Part shown: positions 36,038-45,681 of the stretch, piece after piece
Position numbering within the stretch: the first letter of the stretch is position 1
How the letters are laid out: each line of letters begins with the position of its first letter
Origin: Leptothrix sp. (in: b-proteobacteria)
Lineage (GTDB): Bacteria > Pseudomonadota > Gammaproteobacteria > Burkholderiales > Burkholderiaceae_C
Assembly: GCA_013822265.1 (NCBI GenBank)
Contig: PNKD01000009.1
Span: forward strand, 1 to 63,450
DNA length: 63,450 nt
Reading direction: 5' to 3'
The notes under the pieces: generated by a model
Databases searched by the model: none
What the model saw: the letters and a program-made list of their open reading frames with translations, nothing else
What the model was told of the DNA's origin: nothing
Translations under genes and position numbers: made by a program

Positions 36038-36871
36038 CTACACCGCCACCGATGCCTTGATGGCCGGGTGCGGGTCGTAGCCTGTGACCTCGAAGTCCTC
36101 GTACGCGTAGTCGAAGATCGACGCCGGCCGGCGCTTGATGACCAGCGTGGGGTAGGGCCGCGGCGCGCGCGACAGTTGCAGCGCCACCTGCTCGGCATGG
36201 TTGCTGTAGATGTGGCAATCGCCGCCGGTCCAGATGAAGTCGCCGACGTCGAGATCGCACTGCTGCGCCAGCATGTGCGTGAGCAGCGCGTAGCTGGCGA
36301 TGTTGAAGGGCACGCCGAGAAAGATGTCGGCACTGCGCTGGTAGAGCTGGCAGCTGAGCTTGCCGCGCCCGCCCGGGGCGGCGGCCGGCGCGACGTAGAA
36401 CTGGAAGAAGGCGTGGCACGGCATCAAGGCCATACGCGGCAGGTCGGCGACGTTCCAGGCGCTGACGATCATGCGCCGGCTGTCGGGGTTGGTCTCGAGC
36501 TGCTGCACCACCTGGGCGATCTGGTCGATGTGGCCACCGTCGGGCGTGGGCCAGCTGCGCCACTGCACGCCGTAGACCGGGCCCAGGTCGCCGTCGGGGC
36601 CGGCCCATTCGTTCCAGATCGTCACGCCGCGTTCCTGCAGCCACTTCGCGTTGCCGTCGCCGCGCAGGAACCACAGCAGCTCGAGGATGATGCTCTTGAG
36701 GTGCACCTTCTTGGTGGTGACCAGCGGAAAGCCCTCGGCGAGGTCGAAGCGCATCTGGTGCCCGAACAGGCTGGTGGTGCCGGTGCCGGTGCGGTCGCCC
36801 TTGGCCACGCCGGTGGTGGCGACCAGGCGCATGAAGTCTTCGTACTGCGATCGGATGGGGCGGTCTTGCAT
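36038..36871 (-). CDS. thyA: thymidylate synthase
   Basis: A 277-residue enzyme making dTMP from dUMP with methylene-tetrahydrofolate. Features are [31 protein letters not shown], a catalytic Cys in [38 protein letters not shown] and GDCHIYSNH. About 18 residues ([11 protein letters not shown]) are inserted between the Cys loop and LSCQLYQR, a common form. A GATAAT box lies 7 nt before the ATG, suggesting leaderless transcription independent of the ABC exporter gene 8 nt upstream. Confidence 0.96.
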   Translation of the reverse strand: MQDRPIRSQYEDFMRLVATTGVAKGDRTGTGTTSLFGHQMRFDLAEGFPLVTTKKVHLKSIILELLWFLRGDGNAKWLQERGVTIWNEWAGPDGDLGPVYGVQWRSWPTPDGGHIDQIAQVVQQLETNPDSRRMIVSAWNVADLPRMALMPCHAFFQFYVAPAAAPGGRGKLSCQLYQRSADIFLGVPFNIASYALLTHMLAQQCDLDVGDFIWTGGDCHIYSNHAEQVALQLSRAPRPYPTLVIKRRPASIFDYAYEDFEVTGYDPHPAIKASVAV

Positions 36872-36879
36872 GGCGTCGA

Positions 36880-38712
36880 TTATCCCGGCGCCGCCTGCAT
36901 CTCGAACTGCATCGCCGCCAGCCGCGCGTAGAGCCCGCCGCGCTGCACCAGCTCGTCGTGGCGGCCGATGTCAACGACGCGGCCCTCGTCGAGCACGACG
37001 ATGCGGTCGGCGCGCAGCACGGTGGCCAGGCGGTGGGCGATGACGATGGTGGTGCGGTCCTTCATCGCCGCCTCCAGCGCGGCCTGCACCACGCGCTCGC
37101 TCTCGGCGTCGAGCGCGCTGGTGGCTTCGTCCAGCAGCAGCAGCGGCGGGTTCTTGAGCATCGCGCGCGCGATGCTGATGCGCTGGCGCTGGCCGCCGCT
37201 GAGCCGCACGCCGCGCTCGCCAAGGTAGGTGGCATAACCCTCGGGCAGGGTGCTGATGAACTCGTGCGCGAAGGCCGCCCGGGCGGCGGCGATCACCTCG
37301 TCGTCGCTGGCTTCGGGGCGGCCGTAGCGTATGTTCTCGAACGCGCTGGTCGAGAACACGGTGCTGTCCTGCGGCACGATGCCGATGCGCTGGCGCAGTG
37401 CGGCCAATGGCAGCTCGGGCAGCGGCACGCCGTCCAGGCGCACCACTCCGGCCTTGACGTCGTAAAAACGCAGCAGCAACTGCAGCACCGTGCTCTTGCC
37501 GGCGCCGCTGGGGCCCACCAGCGCCACCGTCTCGCCGGGGCGGATGGCGAGCGTGAAGTCGTGCAGCGCGGCCTGCAGCGGACGCGACGGGTAGTTGAAC
37601 TCGACGTGTTCGAAGCCCACCGCCGAGCCGCCCTGCACCGGCGGCAACGCGCGCGGCGCGGCCGGCTCGGCCACCGGCGAGCGCGCGGCCAGCAGCTCCA
37701 TCAGGCGCTCGGTGGCGCCGGCGGCGCGCAGCAGGTCGCCGTAGACCTCGGACAGCACCGCCACGGCGCCGACGAAGATGATCACCAGCACCACCGTCTG
37801 CCCCAGGTGGCCGGCGCTGATGCGGCCGCCGAGCACCGCCTGCGTGCCCTGGTACAGGCCCCACAACAGCGCGCCGAAAGTGGCGGTGATCATGAAGGCC
37901 ACCAGCACCGCGCGCACGCGGCTGCGCTTGACGGCGGTGTCGAAGGCGGACTCGGTGCTGCGGTCGAAACGCGCCGCCTCGGCGCCTTCCTGCACATAGC
38001 TCTGCACCACCGGGATTTCGCCCAGCACCTCGGCCGCGATGGCGCTGCTGTCGGCGACGCGGTCCTGGCTGGCGCGGCTGAGCTTGCGCACGCGGCGGCC
38101 GAAGTACAGGCTGGGCAGCACCACCAGCACCAGGATGCCCAGCACCTGCGTCATCACCCAGGGGTTGGTGACGATCAGCGCGGCCAGCGCGCCCACACCC
38201 ATCACGACGTTGCGCAGGCCCATGCTGAGGCTGCTGCCGACCACCGTCTGCACCAGCGTGGTGTCGGTGGTCAGGCGGCTCAGCACCTCGCCGGTCTTGG
38301 TGCTCTCGAAGAACTCGGGGCTCTGGCGCAGCACGTGGGCGTAGACGGCGTTGCGCAGGTCGGCGGTGATGCGCTCGCCCAGCCAGCTGACGACGTAGAA
38401 GCGCGCCGCCGAGAACAGGCCCAGCGCCGCGGCCACGCCGAACAGCGCCAGGAAGTGCTCGCGCAGCTGCATCACGCGCTCGCCCGGCTCGGCGGCGACC
38501 AGGCCCTCGTCGATCAGCAGCTTCAGCGCCAGCGGGAAGGCCAGCGTGCTGAGCGCGGCCAGCACCAGGAAGACGCCGGCCAGGGCCACCTGCAGCCGGT
38601 AGGGGCGGATGAAGGGCAGCAGGCCGGACAGCGAGCGCGGCGTGGCGGCGGCGGGTCGTTGGGGCGTGGACGAGTTCGTGGACGAGTTTGTAGATGAAGG
38701 GCCGGTGGACAT
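36880..38712 (-). CDS. ABC exporter, fused membrane and ATPase domains (MsbA-like)
   Basis: A 610-residue half-transporter. After a Ser/Thr-rich cytoplasmic lead, six membrane segments span about 40-325. The ATPase follows with [17 protein letters not shown] (Walker A), the Q-loop [27 protein letters not shown] (signature), [12 protein letters not shown] (Walker B) and the H-loop VIAHRLATV. Homologues export lipids, peptides or drugs; the substrate cannot be told. M10 of the open frame (38712) is favoured because translation from 38739 adds no conserved residues. It lies 8 nt upstream of thyA. Confidence 0.9.
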   Translation of the reverse strand: MSTGPSSTNSSTNSSTPQRPAAATPRSLSGLLPFIRPYRLQVALAGVFLVLAALSTLAFPLALKLLIDEGLVAAEPGERVMQLREHFLALFGVAAALGLFSAARFYVVSWLGERITADLRNAVYAHVLRQSPEFFESTKTGEVLSRLTTDTTLVQTVVGSSLSMGLRNVVMGVGALAALIVTNPWVMTQVLGILVLVVLPSLYFGRRVRKLSRASQDRVADSSAIAAEVLGEIPVVQSYVQEGAEAARFDRSTESAFDTAVKRSRVRAVLVAFMITATFGALLWGLYQGTQAVLGGRISAGHLGQTVVLVIIFVGAVAVLSEVYGDLLRAAGATERLMELLAARSPVAEPAAPRALPPVQGGSAVGFEHVEFNYPSRPLQAALHDFTLAIRPGETVALVGPSGAGKSTVLQLLLRFYDVKAGVVRLDGVPLPELPLAALRQRIGIVPQDSTVFSTSAFENIRYGRPEASDDEVIAAARAAFAHEFISTLPEGYATYLGERGVRLSGGQRQRISIARAMLKNPPLLLLDEATSALDAESERVVQAALEAAMKDRTTIVIAHRLATVLRADRIVVLDEGRVVDIGRHDELVQRGGLYARLAAMQFEMQAAPG

Positions 38713-38793
38713 GCGGGCGAGTCTATGCGTGAGCAACACAGCGCTTCAGTTCCGGCGCCTTGTGGTCGAATACGCGGAAGTGAGTCTGCATCG

Positions 38794-39690
38794 ATGACGT
38801 CCGCTCCCCCGCCCCTGCCTGAACGGCATCCGCCTGCGCCTGCCCCGGCCTCTTCTGCCGAAGCCCCGCTGCGCGCCGGCCATGGCCTGCGCCCGGCCGT
38901 GCCCGGGTTGATGCTGGGCCTGCTGTCGGTGCTGCTGGCGGCCGTGCTGGCCTTCGGCCTGGTGCCTATCTTCGGCGGCGACGAAGGCCGCTGGGCCGCC
39001 GCCCTGGCTGCGGCGCTGGCCGTGGCGGCCACCGGGGCGCCCGTGGGCTGGCTGCTGCTGAAACGGGCCGCCGAGATGGCCCCCGGCGCCGGCCGCGCAG
39101 ACGCCGGCCCCGCCCCGCCGGCCGGCATGCCCCATGCCCTGTTCATGACACTGGCCGAACGCGAGTTCGCGCGTGCCCGCCGCTACGGTACCGGCGCCGC
39201 GCTGCTGCTGGTGGAGATCGACCGCCACAACCGCCTGTGCCAGGCGCGCGGCGAGGCCGCCGGCGCCGCCGTGCTGGCCGAGCTGCTGCGCCGCACCGCG
39301 CCCACGCTGCGCACCGCCGACGTGCTGACGCCGTTCGGCAACTCGCAGATGGCGGTATTTCTCGCCCACGCCGACGCCACCGGGGCGCTGGACGTGGCCG
39401 AGCGCATCCGCGAACGCAGCGAGCAGATGGAAGTGCTGTTTCCCGAAACGCCGCAGGGCTTGCGCCTGCGTGTCACCGTCAGTGCCGGCGTGGCGCATCT
39501 GCGGCCGGCCCACCTGGGCCTGCAGGCCATGATCGACGACGCGCTGGACGCCGTGGCCGCGGCGCGCACCGCCGGCGGCAACAGCGTGCGTGCCGCGCCC
39601 GTCGATCCGGCGGCCGCCTCACCCGGCCCCTGGCCCGACCGCCGCGCCAAGACCAAGCCACCGCCCTCGCGGCCCGGCGCCGGCAGCTGA
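38794..39690 (+). CDS. membrane protein with degenerate GGDEF domain
   Basis: A 298-residue protein with two hydrophobic segments (about 36-62 and 68-90), then a GGDEF-like fold: ALFMTLAEREFARARRYGTG, ALLLVEIDRHNRLCQARGEAAG and VTVSAGVAHLRPAHLGLQAMIDDAL. The signature site reads LTPFGNSQMAVFL, lacking GGDEF entirely, so cyclic di-GMP synthesis is not expected. Degenerate domains can bind nucleotides or act as structural sensors. It is divergent from the ABC exporter, with an 81-bp shared upstream region. A Pro-rich C-terminal tail follows. Confidence 0.75.
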   Translation: MTSAPPPLPERHPPAPAPASSAEAPLRAGHGLRPAVPGLMLGLLSVLLAAVLAFGLVPIFGGDEGRWAAALAAALAVAATGAPVGWLLLKRAAEMAPGAGRADAGPAPPAGMPHALFMTLAEREFARARRYGTGAALLLVEIDRHNRLCQARGEAAGAAVLAELLRRTAPTLRTADVLTPFGNSQMAVFLAHADATGALDVAERIRERSEQMEVLFPETPQGLRLRVTVSAGVAHLRPAHLGLQAMIDDALDAVAAARTAGGNSVRAAPVDPAAASPGPWPDRRAKTKPPPSRPGAGS

Positions 39691-39698
39691 GGCCACCG

Positions 39699-40829
39699 TC
39701 ACAGCTTCAGCGCGCCGGCGTAGCCCGTCATCTCGAGATAGCCCAGGCCGACGCGCCGGCCCTGGCCGTCCAGCAATTCGCTCAGGCCCTCCCAGTACAC
39801 CGTGCCGGTGCTGGCGCGGCTGTCGAGCTCCTGTGCGTCGGCCAGCGCACGCAGGCTGTGGCGGCCGGCGGGGCTGACGAGCTGCCAGGCCACCGGGTAG
39901 CTGGCGCCCGTGGCCGGGCTGCGCCAGCGCCGGCCGGCGATGAGCCGCAGTTCGTCGGGCGCAAAGCTGCGCGGCGCCGCGCCGGCGGCGCGAAAGCTGC
40001 CGCCGGCCCACAGCGCGCTGCCGTCGGCGCGGCGCAGCACGAAGGCGGTGAGCGCGCTGCCGTCGAAGAGGTTGATGCCCATCCAGTCCCAGCCCACGGC
40101 ATCGGCGGCCAGGATCTGATCGCTCCACTCGTGGTCGAGCCAGGCGCGGCCCTGGCCCTGCGCCTCGCGGCCTTCCAGCGCCAGCCGGCCGCTGGCCGCG
40201 AGCTGCACCTCGCTGTAGTAGTGGCTGGCCTGACCGGCCTCGGGGCCCTTGCGCGAGAACCCGGCGCGGCCCTGCCGCAGCAGCGGCTGGCTGCGCGCCA
40301 GGCGCAGGTCCAGCGCCAGCGCGGGGCCGTCGGCACGGGCGCGCCAGGCGTCGCCGTTGTCGTGCAGCGACCAGCCGCCCAACTGCACCGCGCCGCTGCC
40401 GACCGCCGCGTGGCCGCCGGCAGCGGGCTCGCGGCCGTTCCAGCGCACGATGCGCTGGTCGTGGCCGTGCGGCCTGGCGGCGTCGGACAGCGCCAGGGCC
40501 GTGACGGCGGCGTGCGCAAACAGCAGCTGGCGCGCCGCGAATCGGCTCGGGTTGCCCTCGGCCAGCCCGGTGCGGCTGCGAAAGAAGGTGATCTGGAAGC
40601 CGTGCGTTGGCGCGGCTTCACTGCCCAGCCAGCCGGTGGCGTACCACCACTCGGTGCGCGCCGCGAGGTGGGCGCCGTGGTCCTGCGGGAACGCCAGCAT
40701 GCGGTCGGCGCTGATGGTGTCGCCAGGGGGCGTGTGGTTTGGCCCGCTCGCCGCCGCCATCGGCGCCAGCGGCGCCAGCGGCGCCAGCGCCGCCAGCCGC
40801 CGCAACCAGCGCCGGCGCTGCGGGTTCAC
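39699..40829 (-). CDS. AttH/CrtC-like lipocalin-domain protein
   Basis: A 376-residue exported protein. An N-terminal RR (RRRWLRRLAALAPLAPLAP) resembles a twin-arginine signal. The body has TEWWYATGWL, FQITFFRSRTGL, GWSLHDNGDAW and WLDHEWSDQIL, the hallmarks of the AttH/carotenoid-hydratase-like double lipocalin family. It starts at GTG 40829, overlapping the permease stop by GTGA, so it is the third gene of an ABC system. AttH-type partners probably handle a hydrophobic ligand for the permease. No carotenoid genes are nearby. Confidence 0.85.
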   Translation of the reverse strand: MNPQRRRWLRRLAALAPLAPLAPMAAASGPNHTPPGDTISADRMLAFPQDHGAHLAARTEWWYATGWLGSEAAPTHGFQITFFRSRTGLAEGNPSRFAARQLLFAHAAVTALALSDAARPHGHDQRIVRWNGREPAAGGHAAVGSGAVQLGGWSLHDNGDAWRARADGPALALDLRLARSQPLLRQGRAGFSRKGPEAGQASHYYSEVQLAASGRLALEGREAQGQGRAWLDHEWSDQILAADAVGWDWMGINLFDGSALTAFVLRRADGSALWAGGSFRAAGAAPRSFAPDELRLIAGRRWRSPATGASYPVAWQLVSPAGRHSLRALADAQELDSRASTGTVYWEGLSELLDGQGRRVGLGYLEMTGYAGALKL

Positions 40830-43342
40830 CAGTCCTCCTTCACCGACAACACCGCGGCGCGGCCGGCGGCGCGGCGGGCGCTGAAGGCCGCGGTGGCGGT
40901 GCCGGCCACCAGCACGGCGGCGCACAGCAGCGCCAGCCGGCCCCAGGGCAGCACGAGGTCCATGGTCCAGTGGAAGCTCTGCGGGTTGACGACGAAGACC
41001 AGCACCATGCTCACCGCCAGCCCCAGCGCCAGGCCGACCAGCGTGCCCGCCGCGACCCAGGCGCCGCTCTCGCCGGCCACCACGCCCACCACCTGGCGCC
41101 TCGTGAGGCCCAGGTGGGCGAGCAGGCCGAACTCCTTGCGCCGCGCCAGCACCTGCGCCGACAGGCTGGCCGCCACGCCCACCAGCCCGATGGCGATGGC
41201 CACCGCCTGCAGGTAGTAGGTGACGGCGAAGCTGCGGTCGAAGATGTGCAGCGAGATGCGGCGCAACTCGGCGCTGGACGCGAAGTCGAGCATCGCCGGG
41301 TCGGGCAGCAGCGCGCGCAGCGCGTCCTGCACCTCGGCGGCGCGGGCGCCGGGCGCCAGCCACAGCGCGAGGTCGTTGAGCCGGGTGTCGCCGCTGGCGC
41401 GGCGGTAGTCGGCGTCGTCCATCACCACGGTGCCGAACTGGCGCGCGTAGTCGCGCCAGACGCCGCGCACGCGCACCGGCACGCTCGCGCCGGCCAGCGG
41501 CAGCTCAAGCCGCGTGCCGGGTGCGGCGCCGTACAAGGCGAGCATGGCCTCGCTGACGAACACGCCCACCTCACCGGCCTGCACGCTGGCCGCGGGCAGC
41601 GGTGCCTGCAGCAGCGGCAGGGCGGCCGCGGGGTCGGGCAAGGGGCGGGCGACCAGCGTCACGCCGGGGCGGTCGGCGGCCAGCTGCAGGCTGCGCGTGC
41701 GCGACGCCATCACGCGCGCCACGCCCGGCACGGCGGCGGCGCGCGCGGCAAAGTCGGGCGGCAGCCAGGCCTGCTCGGCGGTGCTGCCGGTGGCCGCGCT
41801 GCGGCCGTAGAGGTCGGCCGGCAGCACGCTGTCGAGCCAGGCGCTGACACCTTCGCGAAAGCTCGCCACCATCACCGTCAGCGCCACGCTCAGCGCCAGG
41901 CTGGCCACCACGCCGGCCACCGCCGCGGTGGCGGTGCGGCGCTGGAAGCGCGCGCGCTGCAGCGCCAGCAGCGGCAATGCCCCCAGGCGGGCGCGGCGCG
42001 CCGCCGGCACGCCGGCCAGCAACGCATGCACGGCGGCGGGCACCAGCGCCACGCCACCCAGCAACAGCGCCGCCACGCCGACGTAGGCGGCCAGCGGCAG
42101 GCCGAACAACGGCGGCGCGAAGGCCGCCGCCGTGCCCAGCGCCAGCAGCGCCAGCCCCGGCCACGCCGGCGGCGCGGCGCCGCCGGGCGTGCCCAGGCCC
42201 TTGAGCGCCAGCGCCGGCGAGATCTGCTCGGCTTGGCGCGCCGGCCACCAACCGCCGGCCAGCGCCGACGCCGTGCCCAGCAAGCCGAACAGCAGCGTGC
42301 CGGCAGCGCTCACCTGCAGCGCCGGCGCGATGCCCGGGAAGTAGCCGCCACCCAGGTCGCCGGCCATGAAACGCAGCGCCGCGGCGGCCAGGCCGGCGCC
42401 CATCACCAGCCCCAGCAAGCTGCCCGCGGCGCCGAGCAGCGCGCACTCGGCCAGCACGCAGCCGCGCCGCTGCCGCGCGGTGAGCCCCAGCACGCCCAGC
42501 AGGGCCAGGCCGGGCGTGCGCTGCGCAACGCTCAGCGAGACCACCGAGAACACCAGGAAGGCGCCGACGAACAGCGCCACCAGCGCCAGCACCGTGAGGT
42601 TGACGCGGTAGGCACGCGACAGGTTGCTGACGCGCTGCTCGGCGTCGTCGGCCGCGGCGGCGCCGACAACCGCCGGCAGCGCCAGCCGCGCCAGCAGCAC
42701 CGCGCGCTCGGTGCCGGGCGCCAGGCGCAGGTCGATGCGCGACAGGCGGCCGACGAGCCCGAAGCGCGACTGCGCGCCGGCGATGTCCATCACCACCAGC
42801 GGCGTGCCGCCGGCAGCGTTGCTGCCGGCCACGCGCAGCACCTGCCAGCCGGGGCCGGACTGCAGGCGCAGCGCGCCGCCGTCGGCCCCACCCAGCCGCT
42901 GGCGCGCGGCGGCGTTGGGGAAGGCGGCGTCGGGGTCGAGGAAGACGAGGCGGTCTTCGCCGGCGGCCGGCCGCGGCACCAGCGCCGGCGCCAGCGGCCC
43001 GGCGCGCAGCAGGTCCAGGCCGAGCACACGCAGCGTGACGCGCCGGCCGTCGGCGGCCAGGGCATAGGTGTCGACCTCGAGCACCGGGCTGGCCAGCACG
43101 ACGCCGGGGTCGGCGGCGACACGTTCGAACAGCGCGTCGTCGAAGCCCTCGCGCGGGCCGCGCAACGAGAGGTCGGGCTCGCCGTTGGCCGTGCGCACGG
43201 CCTGCGAGAACTCGGCCAGCGCCGAGTGGTTGATGAGGTGCACCGAGTACGCCAGCGCCACGCCCAGCGCCACGGCCAGCAGCGCCATGGCGTTGCGCCA
43301 GGGGTGGTGGCGCCACTCGCGGGCGATCAGCAGCAGCATCAT
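40826..43342 (-). CDS. ABC transporter permease with two FtsX-type domains
   Basis: An 838-residue membrane protein. The N-terminal segment (HHPWRNAMALLAVALGVALAYSV) is followed by a large periplasmic MacB-like core domain. FtsX blocks come at about 250-380 (GVLGLTARQRRGCVLAECALLGAAGSLLGL) and at the C-terminus (LAHLGLTRRQVVGVVAGESG). This is the AttF-AttG fused type that works with a LolD-like ATPase in extracting lipid-like molecules from membranes. The ATPase gene ends 10 nt upstream. Confidence 0.88.
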   Translation of the reverse strand: MMLLLIAREWRHHPWRNAMALLAVALGVALAYSVHLINHSALAEFSQAVRTANGEPDLSLRGPREGFDDALFERVAADPGVVLASPVLEVDTYALAADGRRVTLRVLGLDLLRAGPLAPALVPRPAAGEDRLVFLDPDAAFPNAAARQRLGGADGGALRLQSGPGWQVLRVAGSNAAGGTPLVVMDIAGAQSRFGLVGRLSRIDLRLAPGTERAVLLARLALPAVVGAAAADDAEQRVSNLSRAYRVNLTVLALVALFVGAFLVFSVVSLSVAQRTPGLALLGVLGLTARQRRGCVLAECALLGAAGSLLGLVMGAGLAAAALRFMAGDLGGGYFPGIAPALQVSAAGTLLFGLLGTASALAGGWWPARQAEQISPALALKGLGTPGGAAPPAWPGLALLALGTAAAFAPPLFGLPLAAYVGVAALLLGGVALVPAAVHALLAGVPAARRARLGALPLLALQRARFQRRTATAAVAGVVASLALSVALTVMVASFREGVSAWLDSVLPADLYGRSAATGSTAEQAWLPPDFAARAAAVPGVARVMASRTRSLQLAADRPGVTLVARPLPDPAAALPLLQAPLPAASVQAGEVGVFVSEAMLALYGAAPGTRLELPLAGASVPVRVRGVWRDYARQFGTVVMDDADYRRASGDTRLNDLALWLAPGARAAEVQDALRALLPDPAMLDFASSAELRRISLHIFDRSFAVTYYLQAVAIAIGLVGVAASLSAQVLARRKEFGLLAHLGLTRRQVVGVVAGESGAWVAAGTLVGLALGLAVSMVLVFVVNPQSFHWTMDLVLPWGRLALLCAAVLVAGTATAAFSARRAAGRAAVLSVKEDW

Positions 43343-43352
43343 GGTCGCGGCT

Positions 43353-44015
43353 TCACGACCGACAGGCCGCCACGGCCACGATGCCCGCGGCGGTCAGGCG
43401 CAGCACGCGGTCGGCGCGCGCCGCGGCGGCGGCCGAGTGCGTCACCAGCAGGCAGGCCGCGCCGGTGTCGTGCACCTCGGCGCGCAGCACGGCCAGCACG
43501 CGTTCGGCGGTGTCGGGGTCGAGGTTGCCGGTGGGTTCGTCGGCCAGGATCAGCCCCGGCGCGTGCACCACCGCGCGCGCGATCGCCACGCGTTGCAACT
43601 GCCCGCCCGACAGCTGCGCCGGCATGCGCGCGCCCATCGCCTGCAGGCCCACGGCGGCCAGCACGGCGGCCACGCGGCCGTCGTCGTGGCGGCCCAGCAG
43701 GCGCAGCGGCAGGCTCACGTTCTCGGCCACCGTCAGGTGCGGCAGCACGTGGAAGGCCTGGAAGACGAAACCGAGCCGGGCGCGGCGCAGGCGGGCGCAG
43801 CCGTCGTCGTCGAGCGTGGCGAGGTCGGTGCCGGCGATCTCGACGCGGCCGGCATCGGCGCGGTCCAGGCCCGCGATGCAGTTCAGCAGCGTGCTCTTGC
43901 CGACGCCCGATTCGCCCAGCAGGGCCACGAACTCGCCGCGCTGCAGGTGCAGGCAGACGTCGTGAAAGACGGGCGTGTCGCCGAAGCGTTTGCCCAGTGC
44001 ATTGAGGTACAGCAT
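43353..44015 (-). CDS. LolD/MacB-type ABC ATPase
   Basis: A 220-residue ATPase: GESGVGKSTLLNCIAGLDRAD (Walker A), FVFQAFHVLPHLTVAENV (Q-loop), LSGGQLQRVAIARAVV (signature), LILADEPTGNLD (Walker B) and the H-loop in LLVTHS. It powers the FtsX-type permease and AttH-like partner encoded next. The ATG at 44015 (MLYLNALGKRFGD) suits the family. It is divergent from the SDR gene, with 93 bp between starts. Confidence 0.92.
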   Translation of the reverse strand: MLYLNALGKRFGDTPVFHDVCLHLQRGEFVALLGESGVGKSTLLNCIAGLDRADAGRVEIAGTDLATLDDDGCARLRRARLGFVFQAFHVLPHLTVAENVSLPLRLLGRHDDGRVAAVLAAVGLQAMGARMPAQLSGGQLQRVAIARAVVHAPGLILADEPTGNLDPDTAERVLAVLRAEVHDTGAACLLVTHSAAAAARADRVLRLTAAGIVAVAACRS

Positions 44016-44108
44016 GGAAGCCGCGCATGATGCCCGCAATCGGCCAGCCCGCGAGGGGCTGCGTGCTATCGTGGTTTGTGCCCAGCAACAGAGGAGAGGC
44101 CGCACATC

Positions 44109-44891
44109 ATGGCTTACCAGATCGATCTCGCAGGCCGCGTGGCCTTCGTCACCGGCGCATCCAGCGGGCTGGGTGCGCAGTTCGCCAGGACGCTGGCCGC
44201 CGCCGGCGCGGGCGTGGTGCTGGCGGCCCGCCGCATCGAGCGCCTGAAGGCGCTGCGCGCCGAGATCGAGGCCGAAGGCGGCGACGCGCATGTCGTCGGC
44301 CTGGACGTCACCGACCCGGTGAGCATCCGCGCCGCCGTGGCCCACGCCGAGACCGAGATGGGCGCCATCGACATCCTGGTCAACAACTCGGGTGTCGGCA
44401 CGACGCAGCGACTGACCGACGTCAAGCCAGACGACTTCGACCACATCATGGGCGTCAACACCCGCGGCGCGTTTTTCGTGGCGCAGGAAGTGGCCAAGCG
44501 CATGATCGCGCGCAGCAAGGGCGAAGCGCCGGGCACCTTCACCGGCGGGCGCATCGTCAACGTGGCCTCGATGGCCGGGCTGCGCGCCTATCCGCAGATC
44601 GGCGTCTACTGCATGAGCAAGGCCGCGGTGGTGCACATGACACGCGCCATGGCGCTGGAATGGGGGCCCTTCGGCATCAACGTCAACGCGCTGTGCCCGG
44701 GCTACATCGACACCGAGATCAACCACCATGTCTGGGCCACCGAGGCCGGGCAGAAGATGGTGCAGGCGATGCCGCGCAAGCGCGTGGGCCAGCCGGCCGA
44801 CCTCGACGCCGTGCTGATGATGCTGTGTGCCAACCAGAGCCACTTCGTCAACGGTGCGGTCATCAGCGCCGACGACGGCCAGGCGCTGTGA
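44109..44891 (+). CDS. short-chain dehydrogenase/reductase
   Basis: A 260-residue classical SDR. TGASSGLGAQFARTLAAAGAG binds the NAD(P) cofactor, LVNNSGVG is the NNAG-type motif, and VASMAGLRAYPQIGVYCMSKAA gives the Ser-Tyr-x3-Lys active site (YCMSK). PGYIDTEI follows. The substrate is unknown, though a 3-ketoacyl- or 3-hydroxyacyl-type oxidation is plausible. GGAGAGG lies about 10 nt before the ATG at 44109. Confidence 0.9.
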   Translation: MAYQIDLAGRVAFVTGASSGLGAQFARTLAAAGAGVVLAARRIERLKALRAEIEAEGGDAHVVGLDVTDPVSIRAAVAHAETEMGAIDILVNNSGVGTTQRLTDVKPDDFDHIMGVNTRGAFFVAQEVAKRMIARSKGEAPGTFTGGRIVNVASMAGLRAYPQIGVYCMSKAAVVHMTRAMALEWGPFGINVNALCPGYIDTEINHHVWATEAGQKMVQAMPRKRVGQPADLDAVLMMLCANQSHFVNGAVISADDGQAL

Positions 44892-44893
44892 TG

Positions 44894-45005
44894 GAGCCCC
44901 CAAGCTCGCTGGCGCTCGCTACCCCTGGGGCCTTGTCAAGGACCCCTTCGCGGCCCTGGGGCCGTCGGCCGGCGGCCCGGCGAAGCCGGTTCCGCGGCGG
45001 GAAGC
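44894..45005. repeat. GC-rich interspersed-repeat-like segment
   Basis: Between the SDR and YceH genes lies a segment beginning GAGCCCCCAAGCTCGCTGG and continuing with GCTCGCTACCCCTGGGG, then CCGGCGGCCCGGCGAAGCCG and CCGCGGCGGGAAGCCGG. It has imperfect self-complementary blocks (CCCCAAG/CCTGGGG and AAGCTCGC/GGCGCTCGC). Very similar CCCCAAGCTCGCT motifs recur as intergenic repeats in Burkholderiales genomes, from memory. Only one copy is seen in this window. No coding sense is apparent. Confidence 0.45.
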
Positions 45006-45018
45006 CGGGTCGAAAGCC

Positions 45019-45669
45019 ATGAGAGTCCTCTCGCCGCTGGAAGCGCGCGTGCTGGGCGTGCTGGTGGAGAAGCAGGCCACCGTGCCTGACACCTACCCGC
45101 TGTCGCTCAACGCGCTGGTGGTGGGCTGCAACCAGAAGTCCGCGCGCCACCCCGTCATCGAGGCCACCGAGGCCGAGGTGCTGACGGCCATCGACGGCCT
45201 CAAGGGCCTGAGTCTGGTGTTCGAGGGCAGCAGCAGCCGTGTCGTCAAGTTCGAGCACAACACCGCGCGCGTGCTGCATGTGCCCTCGCAGGCCGTGGCG
45301 CTGCTGGCGGTGCTGATGCTGCGTGGCCCGCAGACGGCCGCCGAGCTGCGGCTGAACTGCGAGCGCCTGCACCGTTTTGCCGACATCTCGTCGGTCGAAG
45401 GTTTCCTCGACGAACTGGCAGCCAAGGCCGAGCCGATGGTCGTCAAGCTCGATCGTGCCCCGGGAGAACGCGAGGCACGCTGGGCGCAACTGCTGTGCGG
45501 CGAGGTGGCGCAGCCCGCGGCGCGTGCCGGCGCCCACGACGACGGCGGCGGCAGCGTGAGCGCCGGCGAGCTGAGCGCGCTGCGTGCCGAGCAGACGCGG
45601 CTGGCTGCCGAGGTGGCCGAGCTCAAGGCCCTGGTGCAGCGGCTGGCCAAAGAGCTCGGCGTCGAGTAG
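45019..45669 (+). CDS. YceH/DUF480-family protein
   Basis: A 216-residue protein with two winged-helix modules. LSPLEARVLGVLVEKQATVPDTYPLSLNALVVGCNQKSARHPV is the diagnostic start, and VLMLRGPQTAAELRLNCERLHRFA marks the second module. The C-terminal end is a short coiled coil (LRAEQTRLAAEVAELKALVQRL). The fold suggests nucleic-acid binding; the function is unproven. The ATG at 45019 corresponds to the family start (MRVLSPLEARVLG). Confidence 0.9.
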   Translation: MRVLSPLEARVLGVLVEKQATVPDTYPLSLNALVVGCNQKSARHPVIEATEAEVLTAIDGLKGLSLVFEGSSSRVVKFEHNTARVLHVPSQAVALLAVLMLRGPQTAAELRLNCERLHRFADISSVEGFLDELAAKAEPMVVKLDRAPGEREARWAQLLCGEVAQPAARAGAHDDGGGSVSAGELSALRAEQTRLAAEVAELKALVQRLAKELGVE

Positions 45670-45681
45670 GCTGCAGCCGCC

